A stretch of DNA of 64,000 bases from NCBI GenBank assembly GCA_029243485.1, contig JAQWRY010000028.1, positions 124,001 through 188,000 on the forward strand. The letters run 5' to 3'. Position numbers and translations under genes: made by a program. Below the pieces are notes generated by a model. The model was not told the DNA's origin. It made no database searches and worked only from the letters and a program-made list of their open reading frames with translations. The DNA comes from Candidatus Binatia bacterium. GTDB taxonomy: Bacteria; Desulfobacterota; Binatia; UBA12015. Shown in pieces: positions 9,799 through 18,395 of the stretch (within the stretch, counting starts at the first letter, position 1; each line of letters opens with the position of its first letter).

Positions 9799-10464
9799 GT
9801 GGAGTCGAGGGAAGCGGTGGGGAGAACGGTAAACGCGAAACGGTCGAGGGGGATCAGGGCCCTCGTGATGCTCGCTCTCTTCGGTTCCCTCCTCGGCTGC
9901 AGTGCCACTCGCCCGACCCGCCCGAAGGACCTGTGCTCCATCTTCGAGGAACGCCCGGAGTGGTACGAGGCTTCCCGCGAGGCCTACCGCGACTGGGGCG
10001 TTCCCGTACCGCTGCAACTCGCCGTCATCCACCACGAGTCCGGGTTTCACTCCGATGCACGGCCGCCGCGCGGGACGTTCCTTTGGATCTTCCCCGGACC
10101 GCGGCCCTCGTCGGCCTTCGGATACGGCCAGGTTCTCGATGGTACGTGGGAGGGCTACCAGGACAGCACCGGAGAAGGGTTCGCCGACCGTGATGAGTTC
10201 GAAGACGTTGTTGATTTCATCGGTTGGTACGGCCACGTCGGCGAGCGGAAGTTCGGAATTCCGCGAAGCGATCCGTATTCGTTCTACCTCGCGTATCACG
10301 AGGGCCACGGCGGTTTCTCGCGTGGCTCCCACAAAGGCAAGCCGGGGGTGCGGCGGGTGGCCCGGGGAGTTGCGGTGATGACCCGTCGTTACGCGCTGCA
10401 GTATCAGGGTTGCCGGGAGGCGCTCGACGACTCCGTCGACGGCCCGTGGTGGTGGCCGTTCTAG
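9799..10464 (+). CDS. Lytic transglycosylase (SLT)-like lipoprotein
   Basis: Predicted outer-membrane or periplasmic lipoprotein that cleaves peptidoglycan. A basic n-region ('KRSRGIR') and hydrophobic stretch end in the lipobox 'LLGC'. The SLT-type domain shows the catalytic Glu in 'VIHHESGFHSDA', then 'FGYGQVLDGTWEGYQ' and 'YLAYHEGHGGFSRG'. At 221 residues it is a compact single-domain form. The GTG at 9799 gives a proper lipoprotein signal; an ATG at 9868 would leave a signal too short. A TTG at 9742 would overlap the dehydrogenase gene. It converges with the SGNH hydrolase gene with stop codons overlapping by 4 bp. Specificity is inferred from family only. Confidence 0.75.
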   Translation: MESREAVGRTVNAKRSRGIRALVMLALFGSLLGCSATRPTRPKDLCSIFEERPEWYEASREAYRDWGVPVPLQLAVIHHESGFHSDARPPRGTFLWIFPGPRPSSAFGYGQVLDGTWEGYQDSTGEGFADRDEFEDVVDFIGWYGHVGERKFGIPRSDPYSFYLAYHEGHGGFSRGSHKGKPGVRRVARGVAVMTRRYALQYQGCREALDDSVDGPWWWPF

Positions 10465-11465
10465 CCGGCCGGAGGGGCTTCGGGGCCGATCATCGTGTGC
10501 TCCACCAGCCATTGCGAGATCTGCGCCGCCACAATCTCGTTTCCGAACTCGGACAGATGGACCTGGTCGAGGAAGATCTCGTCAGCGTCGTGCTCCCGTA
10601 GACTGGGAAGCAGGTCGATCGCGGGAATCCCATGTTCGCGCGCGAACTCCATGAGCTCACGTTGCGGCGCGTCGGTGTTCAGAGTCGTCAGCTGGAATTT
10701 GAACGGTAGGATCACCAGTCCGAGAGGGACCGAGAGCGCCTGTGCGGTCTTCGCCAAATCCTGCAGTTCGGCGGGTTCCGCGGCCATTCCCTCGCGGGCG
10801 AGCTTTGAGTCGGGAGCAAGCGTGAGCTTCCGCAGATAGGTGGCGCGTGCGAACGGATTCTCCGTTCCGGCCAGCGCATTCTTGGCCGCCGTGACGAGCG
10901 CCGACCGCTGCGCAGACCAGTTCAGAACGTTGGCAAGGCGAATCGAGGCGCCGAGCTCGGCCTGACCGCTCAGCAGCTCGGGGATGTCGTTCAGCACGAC
11001 GGTTGCGAGAACCAAGTTGGGCTCGAGGGCCGCGCCGTTCTCTGCCAGGAAAAGACGGTGCTGCCGTGCGCACCAGCCCGGGATGGCGGCGTTGACGACT
11101 TCTACTGGGAGCCCGCGCTGGAGCAAGCTTCTCTGAAGGCGGACCGGGAGCGCCTTCTTCTCGACGACGTCGTACCCGAAGGCGACCGAGTCGCCGAGGA
11201 GGAGGATTCGCTGCCAGTCGAGCTTCGAGGAGATCTCGGGGCCGCGAAGGCCGAGCGAGTTCACGCGAACGAGTTTGAGGTCCCCGGGCATCACCCATTG
11301 TCGGTTGGGCTCCATCGTGTACAGCTCGCCACGGTCGGCCCACGAAAACCTGGGAGCCGTGCGCTGCGCTGTCGTGTGGCCGGCCAGCCGAGCGATTCCT
11401 TCGCCCGCGGCGAAGGACAGGACCAGGCTCGCAATCACGATGGCCGGTATGCGGAGCATTTGCAT
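10461..11465 (-). CDS. SGNH/GDSL-type hydrolase, secreted or membrane-anchored
   Basis: A 334-residue esterase/acyl-hydrolase-like protein. The N-terminal hydrophobic segment 'IPAIVIASLVLSFAAGEGIA' looks like a signal anchor. The SGNH blocks are visible: block I 'ILLLGDSVAFGYDV' with the nucleophile Ser, block III Asn in 'VVLNDIP', and block V 'LDQVHLSEFGNEIVA' with the Asp-x-x-His pair. Such proteins often deacetylate or deacylate cell-surface glycans or lipids; the substrate here is unknown. There is an ATG at 11465 and a second two codons later. The two stop codons of the convergent pair overlap, so no separate terminator fits between them. Confidence 0.8.
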   Translation of the reverse strand: MQMLRIPAIVIASLVLSFAAGEGIARLAGHTTAQRTAPRFSWADRGELYTMEPNRQWVMPGDLKLVRVNSLGLRGPEISSKLDWQRILLLGDSVAFGYDVVEKKALPVRLQRSLLQRGLPVEVVNAAIPGWCARQHRLFLAENGAALEPNLVLATVVLNDIPELLSGQAELGASIRLANVLNWSAQRSALVTAAKNALAGTENPFARATYLRKLTLAPDSKLAREGMAAEPAELQDLAKTAQALSVPLGLVILPFKFQLTTLNTDAPQRELMEFAREHGIPAIDLLPSLREHDADEIFLDQVHLSEFGNEIVAAQISQWLVEHTMIGPEAPPAG

Positions 11466-11513
11466 CGCCCCTAGGTATCCGATGCGCTTCAGCCGGGGAA
11501 GGCTCCGCGAAAC

Positions 11514-12152
11514 TCAGGAGGTCGGCGTCGGCGCGAACACGAGGAAGCTCTGCTTCTCCACGAAGTCTTGTTCGCCCTGTAGCTGGTATCCCGCCGCCTT
11601 CATCTCATCGCGGATCTTTTGGGCCTCGCTGGCGTGCCCGAACCAGCGTTGGAACCAGCCGGAGTCTGGTCGGAGATCGAGGATGGCCACGCGTCCGTTC
11701 GGCGCGAGGTCGGTCTTCAATTTCGCGAAGTAGGCCGTCGGATCCGCGATGTGGTGATACGTGTTCGAGGTGAAGACGAGGTCGATCGCGCCGTCGGGGA
11801 GGCCAGGGTCGTCGGGCTTCGCCAGGATCGTCTTGACGTTCGACACGCTCTTCTCGGTCGCCAGTTCGTCGATCAAAGCGATCATTTCGGGATCGATGTC
11901 GACTGCGTAGACGACGCCGTCGGGTCCGGCGGCCTTTGCCAGGTCGAACGTGAAGTAGCCGCTGCCGGCGCCCAGATCGGCGACCTGGTCGCCAGGCTGG
12001 ATCTCGAGCACCTCCATCACACGCTCGGGGTGCTGCCATCCGTCGCGGTCCATACCTTCGTAGGCGAACTGCTTCCACGATTTACCGCATCCAGCGATGA
12101 GGATGAGGGCGACGGAGGCGGTGAGGAATCGAGCGATGTGGGCGTCCTTCAT
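11514..12152 (-). CDS. Class I SAM-dependent methyltransferase with lipoprotein signal
   Basis: A 212-residue UbiE-like Rossmann methyltransferase. Motif I is 'VADLGAGSGYFTFDLA', followed by the acidic 'VYAVDIDPEM', the motif IV region 'IDLVFTSNTYHHI' and 'GRVAILDLRPDSG'. Unusually, it begins with a clear lipoprotein signal, basic residues then a hydrophobic core and 'LIAGC', predicting export and lipid attachment. SAM is normally cytosolic, so its function outside the membrane is puzzling. The ATG at 12152 starts exactly at this signal; an upstream in-frame start at 12188 would precede it with non-signal residues. It diverges from ftsH. Confidence 0.8.
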   Translation of the reverse strand: MKDAHIARFLTASVALILIAGCGKSWKQFAYEGMDRDGWQHPERVMEVLEIQPGDQVADLGAGSGYFTFDLAKAAGPDGVVYAVDIDPEMIALIDELATEKSVSNVKTILAKPDDPGLPDGAIDLVFTSNTYHHIADPTAYFAKLKTDLAPNGRVAILDLRPDSGWFQRWFGHASEAQKIRDEMKAAGYQLQGEQDFVEKQSFLVFAPTPTS

Positions 12153-12265
12153 GAGGCGTAGGTAGCCCGGAAAGCCGCTCGTGAACAACGCTGCGCGCCG
12201 CCTGCACAGGACCTCGGAGTGCCTTGCGGTGTCTTCAGGGCCCGGTTCGCGCTACATCTTCTGGG

Positions 12266-14227
12266 ATGAACCAGCGGGCAAAATTCTCGGTCTTCTACTA
12301 CTTGTGGGTCTTTCTTCTCATTCTCTTCCTCGAGTCGATGTTCTTCTCGGGGGCGTCGGTGAAGGAGATTCCCTACAGCGAGTTTCTTTCGCGGGTCGGG
12401 AAGAGTGAGGTGAAGGCGGTCGTCCTCACCCAGGAGGAGATCTACGGCGAGATGAAGGGGCCGCACGACGCGGCCACGAAGAGCGAGAAGACGGACGCCA
12501 TCGAGTCGTCCGAGGCTCGGACGCCCTGGACGTTTTCGTGGGCGGCGATCAAAGGCTGGTTCGTCGAAAGAGAGAAGCAGGCCAAGGAGGCCCAGGCGGC
12601 CCGAAAGGACAAGATCGAGCGGCAGTTCACCGTCGTCCCTCTTGCGGACGACGATCTCGTCGAGACCCTGCAGGAGCACGGCGTGGAGTTCCGCGCGAAG
12701 GTCGAGTCGCACTTTCTGCGCAACCTCTTCTTCGATTGGATTATCCCGTTCGGAATTCTGTTCCTCGTTTGGGGCTTCATCATGAAGCGGATGGGGCAGG
12801 GGCCGAGCGCCCTCAACATCGGGAAGAGCAAGGCGAAGGTTTACGAGGTCGATCCGGACAACAAGGTTCGATACGAGGATGTCGCGGGCGTCGACGAGGC
12901 GATCGAGGAGACGAGCGAGGTCGTTTCGTTTCTGAAGGAGCCCGAGAAGTTCGAACGCCTCGGTGCGAAGCTGCCGACGGGTGTGTTGCTGGTCGGCCCG
13001 CCGGGAACCGGCAAGACCTTGCTCGCGAAGGCTGTGGCGGGTGAGGCGGACGTTCCGTTCTTCAATCTGTCGGGTTCGGACTTCGTCGAGATGTTCGTTG
13101 GTGTGGGGGCGGCGCGCGTGCGCGATCTCTTCGCCGAGGCGAAGAAGAAGGCGCCCTGCATCGTGTTCATCGACGAACTCGACGCGATCGGTCGTTCCCG
13201 TGGAGGGCAGGGTGGGATGCCGCAGAGCGGTGGCTTCGACGAGCGCGAGAATACTCTGAACCAGCTGCTGGTGGAGCTCGACGGCTTCGATGGTCGCTCG
13301 AACGTCGTCATCATGGGCGCGACCAATCGGCCCGAGGTTCTCGACAAGGCGCTGCTGCGACCGGGGCGCTTCGATCGCCAGATTCTCGTGGATAGGCCGG
13401 ACAAGGAGGGGCGGCAGGCGATCTTCCGCCTCCACGCGAAGAAGCTCGAGCTCGCGGCGAATGTCGACCTCGACAAGATGGGGGCGCAGACGCCAGGGTT
13501 CGTCGGCGCGGACATCGCAAACATCTGCAACGAGGCGGCTCTGCTCGCCTCACGCCGTGACCACGACAAGGTGGAGATGGTCGATTTCCAGGACGCGTTC
13601 GAGCGGGTCATCGGTGGGCTCGAGCGCAAAGGGCGTGTCTTGAATCCGGCGGAGAAGAAGATCGTCGCGTACCACGAGTCCGGCCACGCGCTGGTGGGAT
13701 ACTTCACCCCAGGCGCCGATCCGGTCGAGAAGATCTCGATCGTCCCGCGCGGGCGCGGTGCGCTGGGGTACACGCTGCAGTCGCCGACCGAGGATCGTTA
13801 CCTGATGTCGCGGTCGGAGTTGCTCGGGCGAATCCGCACGTTGTTGGGTGGCCGCGCGGCTGAGCAGGTGATCTTTGATCAGGTTTCGACGGGTGCGTCG
13901 GACGATCTCGAGAAGGCGAGCAAGATTGCGCGCAGCATGCTTACCGTCTACGGCATGAGCGAGCGGCTCCCGAACTTGTCTCTGGTGGAGCAACAGGAGG
14001 GATTCCTCGGCTTCGGTCCGCAGCAGACGGCGCGGTCCGCGGATGTCGAGAAGGTCATCGCCGAGGAGCAGCTCGAGTTGATCCGAGTGAGCTACGAAGC
14101 GGCGCAAGCACTTCTCGTCGAGCGGCGGGAGCAGCTCGAAGCGCTTGCGGCTCGACTGCTCGAGCACGAGAAGCTCGACTCGAAGGACCTCCTGGAGATC
14201 CTCGGCCCACGGCCCGAGGCCGCCTAG
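12266..14227 (+). CDS. ftsH: ATP-dependent zinc metalloprotease FtsH
   Basis: Inner-membrane AAA+ protease degrading misassembled membrane proteins and selected cytosolic regulators; works as a hexamer. Two membrane helices (about residues 8-28 and 157-174) flank a periplasmic region starting 'EIPYSEFLSRV'. Walker A 'GPPGTGKT' is near 245, Walker B 'VFIDELDAIG' near 301, and the second region of homology 'GATNRPEVLDKALLRPGRFDRQ' follows. The zinc site is HESGH at 470, with a third ligand Asp in 'STGASDDLEKAS'. The 653-residue protein carries a charged insert (about 64-118) in the periplasmic part that is longer than in E. coli FtsH. The ATG at 12266 fits; a TTG at 12224 adds unrelated residues. 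Confidence 0.97.
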   Translation: MNQRAKFSVFYYLWVFLLILFLESMFFSGASVKEIPYSEFLSRVGKSEVKAVVLTQEEIYGEMKGPHDAATKSEKTDAIESSEARTPWTFSWAAIKGWFVEREKQAKEAQAARKDKIERQFTVVPLADDDLVETLQEHGVEFRAKVESHFLRNLFFDWIIPFGILFLVWGFIMKRMGQGPSALNIGKSKAKVYEVDPDNKVRYEDVAGVDEAIEETSEVVSFLKEPEKFERLGAKLPTGVLLVGPPGTGKTLLAKAVAGEADVPFFNLSGSDFVEMFVGVGAARVRDLFAEAKKKAPCIVFIDELDAIGRSRGGQGGMPQSGGFDERENTLNQLLVELDGFDGRSNVVIMGATNRPEVLDKALLRPGRFDRQILVDRPDKEGRQAIFRLHAKKLELAANVDLDKMGAQTPGFVGADIANICNEAALLASRRDHDKVEMVDFQDAFERVIGGLERKGRVLNPAEKKIVAYHESGHALVGYFTPGADPVEKISIVPRGRGALGYTLQSPTEDRYLMSRSELLGRIRTLLGGRAAEQVIFDQVSTGASDDLEKASKIARSMLTVYGMSERLPNLSLVEQQEGFLGFGPQQTARSADVEKVIAEEQLELIRVSYEAAQALLVERREQLEALAARLLEHEKLDSKDLLEILGPRPEAA

Positions 14228-14240
14228 CTCATTGTCGGAC

Positions 14241-14268
14241 CTCACCGTGACGAAACGTCTTCGGTGAG
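14241..14268. terminator. Bidirectional hairpin between ftsH and rsgA
   Basis: The arms CTCACCG and CGGTGAG match perfectly. Inside them a second stem GACG/CGTC closes on an AAA loop, making one long interrupted hairpin in the 56 bp between two converging genes. There is no long T-run, so the assignment rests on position and base pairing. Confidence 0.5.
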
Positions 14269-14283
14269 ATCAATCCGCGCCGC

Positions 14284-15330
14284 TCATCGGCGGCGGGTGC
14301 GTTTTGTGAAGCGGCGGGCCTCGTTTCGTTCTTCGAGGCGGCTCTGGGCGTTGCGCCGGCTTTCGAGTTGGGCGAGTTCGCGGGCTTGCTTCTGATAGGA
14401 CTCGAAGCGGTCGTGGTCGAGTTCACCGTTCGCGATGGCGGCGGCGATGGCGCAGTCGGGCTCTCCGCCGTGGGCGCAGTCCCGGAAGCCGCAGCCGGTC
14501 GCGAGTTCATCGATGTCCTGCCATCCGTCGGGAGTCGTCGATGCCGACCACAGGGCGAGTTCCCGCATGCCCGGCGTGTCGATGATGAGGCCCTGATCCG
14601 ACACGAAGAGCTCGCGGTGTCTCGTGACGTGACGGCCTTTGTGCATCCCAGTTCGCAGGGGCCCGGTCGCTTGCTGTTCTGCTCCGAGGAGGGCGTTCAC
14701 GAGGGTCGACTTTCCGACGCCGGAAGAGCCCACGAATGCGGCTGTCCGCCCAAAGCCGACGTGCTCCCATAAATCGGCCACCCGGATTCCTGCGACGGGA
14801 GAGACGGGCAAGATGTCGACCCCGCCTCCGAGGCCTCGGAGCTCTTCGACGAAGGGGGTCGCGTCGGGACAGAGGTCTATCTTCGAGAGCACGACGACCG
14901 GACGCGCCCCGCCGGCCCACGCGAGACTCAGGTAGCGCTCGATCCGGCGCGGGTTGAAGTCGGGGCCGGGCCAGGTGACGACGAAGAGAGTGTCGACGTT
15001 CGCCGCGATTACTTGCGCGGTGGTTCGCCGGCCGGCCGCCTGACGTACGAGCTCGCCGGACCGGCTCAGTCGACCTTCGAGCAGCGTGAGTCCGCCGGGT
15101 TCGTCGCGGATCGTGACCCAGTCACCAACTGCGGGAATGGTGAGAGGAGTGGACGCGTCGCGCAGTCGTCCACTCAGAATCGTGCGCCGAGACCGACCGT
15201 CGTGATCGATGACGGTGTACTCTCCCCGGTGCATCGCCGACACGCGCGCGGGCGCCACGCCGGACGCGCTCGCCGACGCGTACTCGTCGCGACGTTCCGG
15301 GGTCCAGCCGAGGGATTGGGGATCGAACAC
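14284..15330 (-). CDS. rsgA: Small ribosomal subunit biogenesis GTPase RsgA
   Basis: Circularly permuted GTPase that helps late maturation of the 30S subunit. After an OB-fold domain ('RRTILSGRLR', 'PAVGDWVTIRDE'), the G motifs appear in permuted order: G4 'VLSKIDLC', then G1 'VGSSGVGKSTLVNALLG', then G3 'IDTPGMRE'. A C-terminal zinc-binding segment has Cys/Cys/His/Cys in 'GCGFRDCAHGGEPDC', followed by a basic helix. The GTG at 15330 is preceded by CCGGAG and begins 'VFDPQSLGWTP', matching the usual family start; a TTG at 15420 would add 30 non-conserved residues. It lies 41 bp downstream of a frameshifted secreted-protein gene on the same strand. Confidence 0.93.
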   Translation of the reverse strand: MFDPQSLGWTPERRDEYASASASGVAPARVSAMHRGEYTVIDHDGRSRRTILSGRLRDASTPLTIPAVGDWVTIRDEPGGLTLLEGRLSRSGELVRQAAGRRTTAQVIAANVDTLFVVTWPGPDFNPRRIERYLSLAWAGGARPVVVLSKIDLCPDATPFVEELRGLGGGVDILPVSPVAGIRVADLWEHVGFGRTAAFVGSSGVGKSTLVNALLGAEQQATGPLRTGMHKGRHVTRHRELFVSDQGLIIDTPGMRELALWSASTTPDGWQDIDELATGCGFRDCAHGGEPDCAIAAAIANGELDHDRFESYQKQARELAQLESRRNAQSRLEERNEARRFTKRTRRR

Positions 15331-15371
15331 TGGACTCCGGTCGCGCGCGCGGCTTCTTTGGACGCGGTCCG

Positions 15372-15940
15372 CTATTCGGACTTGCAGCGGAGGCGCGTGG
15401 CGGCCTGCTTGACCTTGCAATCGCCTTCGTTGCCGCCGACCTGCGCGACGACGTCGACGCGGGTCGTTGCGCCGTGATTCAGGGTGATGGTGACGGGACC
15501 GGCGAGCGGGCCGAACCCGGTCTCGACCTCGGTCAGGTTTTTCCCTCGGATGTTGGGCCGCCAGACGTCGGGAAGGTTCTTCCAGCGCTTGATGTGCACT
15601 TTCACGCGGAAGCCCGACAGGTCGCTTTGCAGTACACGTCGGTTGCGCGGTGCTCGCACGCTTCGAGCGTCGTCGTGTGGTCGAAATCGCCGCCGTCCTG
15701 GACCTGGAGGGTGACCGTGTTCGTCCGCAGGTCGGCGACGAGTCCCTCGGTATCGTTGTCGTCGGTGATCCCGCGCAGGAAGAGCTGACCCGCAGTCCGG
15801 GGACCGGGTTGGAACGCCAGGTTCAAGCGGACTTTGCTGATGTCGAGCCCCTGGCGGTCCGCGCGGACATGTGTCGGCGAGAGCAGGAGCGCGCAGGCGA
15901 TCAGGCACGCGGAGATCGTGGGCAACATCTTCATGGTCAT
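15372..15940 (-). pseudogene. Secreted beta-sandwich-like protein, frameshifted
   Basis: Unrecognised small exported protein. The ATG at 15940 has a strong GGAGGA SD. A signal peptide ends near 'THVRADRQG'. The first frame runs to a TGA at 15602, after 'CEHRATDVYCK'. A second frame continues coherently from that exact point with 'SDLSGFRVKVHIKRW' to 'CKVKQAATRLRCKSE', ending at 15372. Joining the frames by a -1 shift at TGC AAA (near 15629) gives one protein of about 190 residues with Cys-containing repeats ('VYCK' and 'LRCK') characteristic of repeated beta modules. The break is a one-base loss, a sequencing error, or a programmed shift; the sequence alone does not decide. No function assigned. 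Confidence 0.55.
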
Positions 15941-15953
15941 CAATTCCTCCCAC

Positions 15954-16387
15954 CCTCTAGATCAGTTGTGAGACCTCGAAAGTCAACGCGTTTCCTCGAG
16001 CGCAAGACCGAGCGTTCGTCGTGGGCTTCGATTGGCCGGGCGCACTCCGACGCGGTTTGCCCGGTGGGGGGCTCCCCGCGTGCCTCTGGCGGCCGTCGTG
16101 ATCGTTGTTTTCCTCGGGCTGGACGGACATGGCCTGGCGCCGAAATCGGAATCGGGTGACGATGGATCCGACCGCCCGTCGGGATCAGCTCCTCCCGCGG
16201 GCGAAGGCCGGTTTCGTCGGGGGCTGCTTCGATGGTTGGTCTTGGTCCCCGGGGGGGGGCTGACTCGCATCGGCACGGGTACGCCCAGGAGGATGACCCG
16301 GGTGCGAGGTCGTGAGCGCTTGCGCCCGAGGCGTCCTTGGCCCAAACGAAGGCGACGAACTGTGCACGAACCGGAAAGGAACCGACA
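15954..16387. other. Gene-poor stretch before the SnoaL-like gene
   Basis: About 430 bases without an intact gene. A 33-codon frame (16162-16263) contains 'ARRDQLLPRAKAGFVGG' and 'CFDGWSW', which loosely resembles the first helices of a TetR regulator and may be a fragment. A G-run follows at about 16251-16259. Nothing else is convincing. Confidence 0.3.
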
Positions 16388-16846
16388 TTGGGCGCACTGG
16401 AGAACCGGAAGCTGATCGAGGGCTGGTATCACGCGTTGGAGGAGGGGGACTTCGACACCCTCGCCGAAATGCACGCCGACGATGTCGTCTACAACCTCGT
16501 CGGTACGACCCCGGTCTCCGGTCGGTGGGTCGGGAAGGAGGAGTGCGTCAGTGGAATCATTCACGAGAAGCTCCTCCACTCGCTGGTCGCCGAAGAGGTT
16601 CAGTTCGGCAAGAAGTGGCGCATCATGTGCGCGGACGACGAGTGCGTCGTCGGGCTCATGCAGGGCGGCGGCCCGACGAAGTCCGGTGAACGGTACGACC
16701 AGACGTATTGTGAGATCTTCACGATTCGCGACGGCAAGATCGCCGAGCTTCATGCGTTCCTGGACACGGTGTTGGTCGAGCGATGCTTGAACGACAATCG
16801 GTTGACGAAGCCGGAGACGGGCCCGCAGCGTCCGTTCGAGTTCTAG
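16388..16846 (+). CDS. SnoaL/NTF2-like protein
   Basis: A 152-residue alpha+beta cone-fold protein of the SnoaL/NTF2 superfamily, which contains small-molecule isomerases, cyclases and binding proteins. Typical features are 'IEGWYHALEEGDFDTLAEMHADDVVYNLVG' in shorter form at the N-terminus, and a C-terminal strand 'YCEIFTIRDGKIAELHAFLDT'. The TTG at 16388 is preferred because GGAAAGGA lies 7 bp upstream and it removes a basic, non-conserved extension. Its stop is 8 bp before the Rieske oxygenase ATG, so the two are probably one operon, and this protein may act on the same aromatic or terpenoid substrate. That link is inference. Confidence 0.75.
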   Translation: MGALENRKLIEGWYHALEEGDFDTLAEMHADDVVYNLVGTTPVSGRWVGKEECVSGIIHEKLLHSLVAEEVQFGKKWRIMCADDECVVGLMQGGGPTKSGERYDQTYCEIFTIRDGKIAELHAFLDTVLVERCLNDNRLTKPETGPQRPFEF

Positions 16847-16854
16847 GTTGCCCA

Positions 16855-18171
16855 ATGAAGACAACGCCGCCGATTTCGCCGACAGCGACGCTCCCGGATC
16901 TCGGAGCGGAGCGGATTTCCGCCGAGCGCTTCACGTCGACCTCTTGGATGGAGCGTGAGTGGGCTCATCTCTGGCGTCGGGTCTGGAACATGGGCCCACG
17001 CGAGGCCGAACTGTGCGCGCCGGGCGACTTCGTCGTGCACGCGTTCGGAAGCGAGTCGCTCCTCTTCGTGCGTGGCCGGGATTCCACGATCCGCGGGTTC
17101 TACAACGTCTGCCAGCATCGAGGCAGCACGTTATGCACTGAGCAGGAAGCGGGGAGAGCGACCTCGTTCCGCTGCCCATTCCACAATTGGATCTACGATC
17201 TCGATGGCGCGTTGAAGCACGTTCCCGGCGCCGAGAACTTCCCTCTCCTGCGGCAGGGGACTACGCAGGGAGAGCTCTCCCTCAAGGAGTTTGCCGTCGA
17301 CGCGTGGGGTGGCTGGGTCTTCTTTCACCTCGCGCCCGAGCCCGAGCCTCTGCGCAGCTTCCTGGGTGTCGTCCCCGAGCATCTCGATCCCTATCACCCG
17401 AGCGAGATGACGCTGTATGAGTACAAGAGCTTCGAGTGGCCGTGTAACTGGAAGGCCGCGTGCGATGCGTTCAATGAGACGTATCACTTTCGGGCGCTTC
17501 ATCCGCAGATGAGCGACTGGGCGAACGAGGTCGCCCAGATCGAGCTGCTGGGGATCCACAGTCGAATGGTGAACCAATACGGCACGACGAGTCCCTCGCG
17601 CACGGGCGACACGGAGCTCGGGGCGGGCATGAAGAGCTACATGCGGACGATGGGCATGGAACCATCGACCTACGACGGGCGTCCCGTCGACGTGCGGTTG
17701 GAGATGCAGCGGCAGCTCCGTGCGTCTGAAGATGCGTCACCGTTCCCGGTGCGCGACCTGACCGATGAGCAGCTGTCCGACGTGTATCACTACACGTTGT
17801 TTCCGAACGTCTCGTTCAATCTGTTCCCGGCGGGAATCAACGGATTCCGATATCGGCCGCACGAATCGGACCCGCAGAAAATGTACTACGATCTTCTGCT
17901 CCTCGCGCATTTTCCCGCCGGCGAGGAGCCACCGTCCGCGGTGCATCGGACCTACCGGCTCGAGGAGCGCGTCCCGTATGGCGAGGCTATCGACGCTCCG
18001 GTTGCGCCGGAGGTCATCGAGGTCCTACAGCAGGACGCCGACAACATGGGTCGGGTGCAACGGGGACTCGCGTCCGAAGGTTTCGGAGGCCTCGTGGTCT
18101 GCGACCAGGAACTTCGCGTCCGCCATTTCCATCAGACCGTCGAGGCGTATCTGGAGAAAGAGCCCCTTTAG
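16855..18171 (+). CDS. Rieske aromatic ring-hydroxylating oxygenase, alpha subunit
   Basis: Catalytic subunit of a Rieske non-heme iron oxygenase (438 residues). The [2Fe-2S] site is 'CQHRGSTLC' with the second pair in 'RCPFHNWIYDLDG', giving C-x-H and C-x2-H. The mononuclear iron site is in 'ACDAFNETYHFRALHPQ', with two His, and a downstream acidic ligand is expected. No beta subunit, ferredoxin or reductase gene is adjacent, so partners must be elsewhere. The ATG at 16855 follows the SnoaL-like gene by 8 bp. Rieske relatives act on aromatics, quaternary amines and sterols; the substrate is unknown. Confidence 0.88.
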   Translation: MKTTPPISPTATLPDLGAERISAERFTSTSWMEREWAHLWRRVWNMGPREAELCAPGDFVVHAFGSESLLFVRGRDSTIRGFYNVCQHRGSTLCTEQEAGRATSFRCPFHNWIYDLDGALKHVPGAENFPLLRQGTTQGELSLKEFAVDAWGGWVFFHLAPEPEPLRSFLGVVPEHLDPYHPSEMTLYEYKSFEWPCNWKAACDAFNETYHFRALHPQMSDWANEVAQIELLGIHSRMVNQYGTTSPSRTGDTELGAGMKSYMRTMGMEPSTYDGRPVDVRLEMQRQLRASEDASPFPVRDLTDEQLSDVYHYTLFPNVSFNLFPAGINGFRYRPHESDPQKMYYDLLLLAHFPAGEEPPSAVHRTYRLEERVPYGEAIDAPVAPEVIEVLQQDADNMGRVQRGLASEGFGGLVVCDQELRVRHFHQTVEAYLEKEPL

Positions 18172-18395
18172 TAACGCCCGCCGAGTCTCGCGCCGCCGAG
18201 CTGAACGTCGGATGGGTACCATCCTGGAGGACCGTAAGGGTAGCCGTACCACGGGCTCGCGACGCTCACTCCTTCGTAGTACGGGCGATACGGCTCGGGT
18301 GCCTCGTAATCCGTGCTCTTGTAAAAGCATCCTGCCGTGCCGACGAGCAGCGCGGTCAGGGCAAGTAGGACGCGGGTGCGGGGCAGGATCGTCAT
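18168..18395 (-). CDS. Small Tyr/Pro/Gly-rich lipoprotein
   Basis: A 75-residue protein with a lipoprotein signal ending 'GTAGC', then a mature region rich in Tyr, Pro and Gly ('PYRPYYEGVSVASPWYGY'). Nothing enzymatic is visible; similar short Tyr/Pro-rich lipoproteins occur in many Gram-negative outer membranes. The ATG has AGGAG 6 bp upstream and overlaps the stop of the VOC lipoprotein gene by 4 bp (ATGA), so it is translated from the same message. The gene is much shorter than the open frame containing it, which extends upstream inside the VOC gene. Confidence 0.65.
   Translation of the reverse strand: MTILPRTRVLLALTALLVGTAGCFYKSTDYEAPEPYRPYYEGVSVASPWYGYPYGPPGWYPSDVQLGGARLGGRY

Noticed and set aside
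12149-13435. 428-codon minus-strand frame over ftsH
   Set aside because: Antisense to a strongly conserved gene, with no recognisable motif.
15983-16864. 293-codon minus-strand frame
   Set aside because: It is antisense to the SnoaL-like gene, and the low-complexity Arg/Pro/Ser composition is not protein-like.
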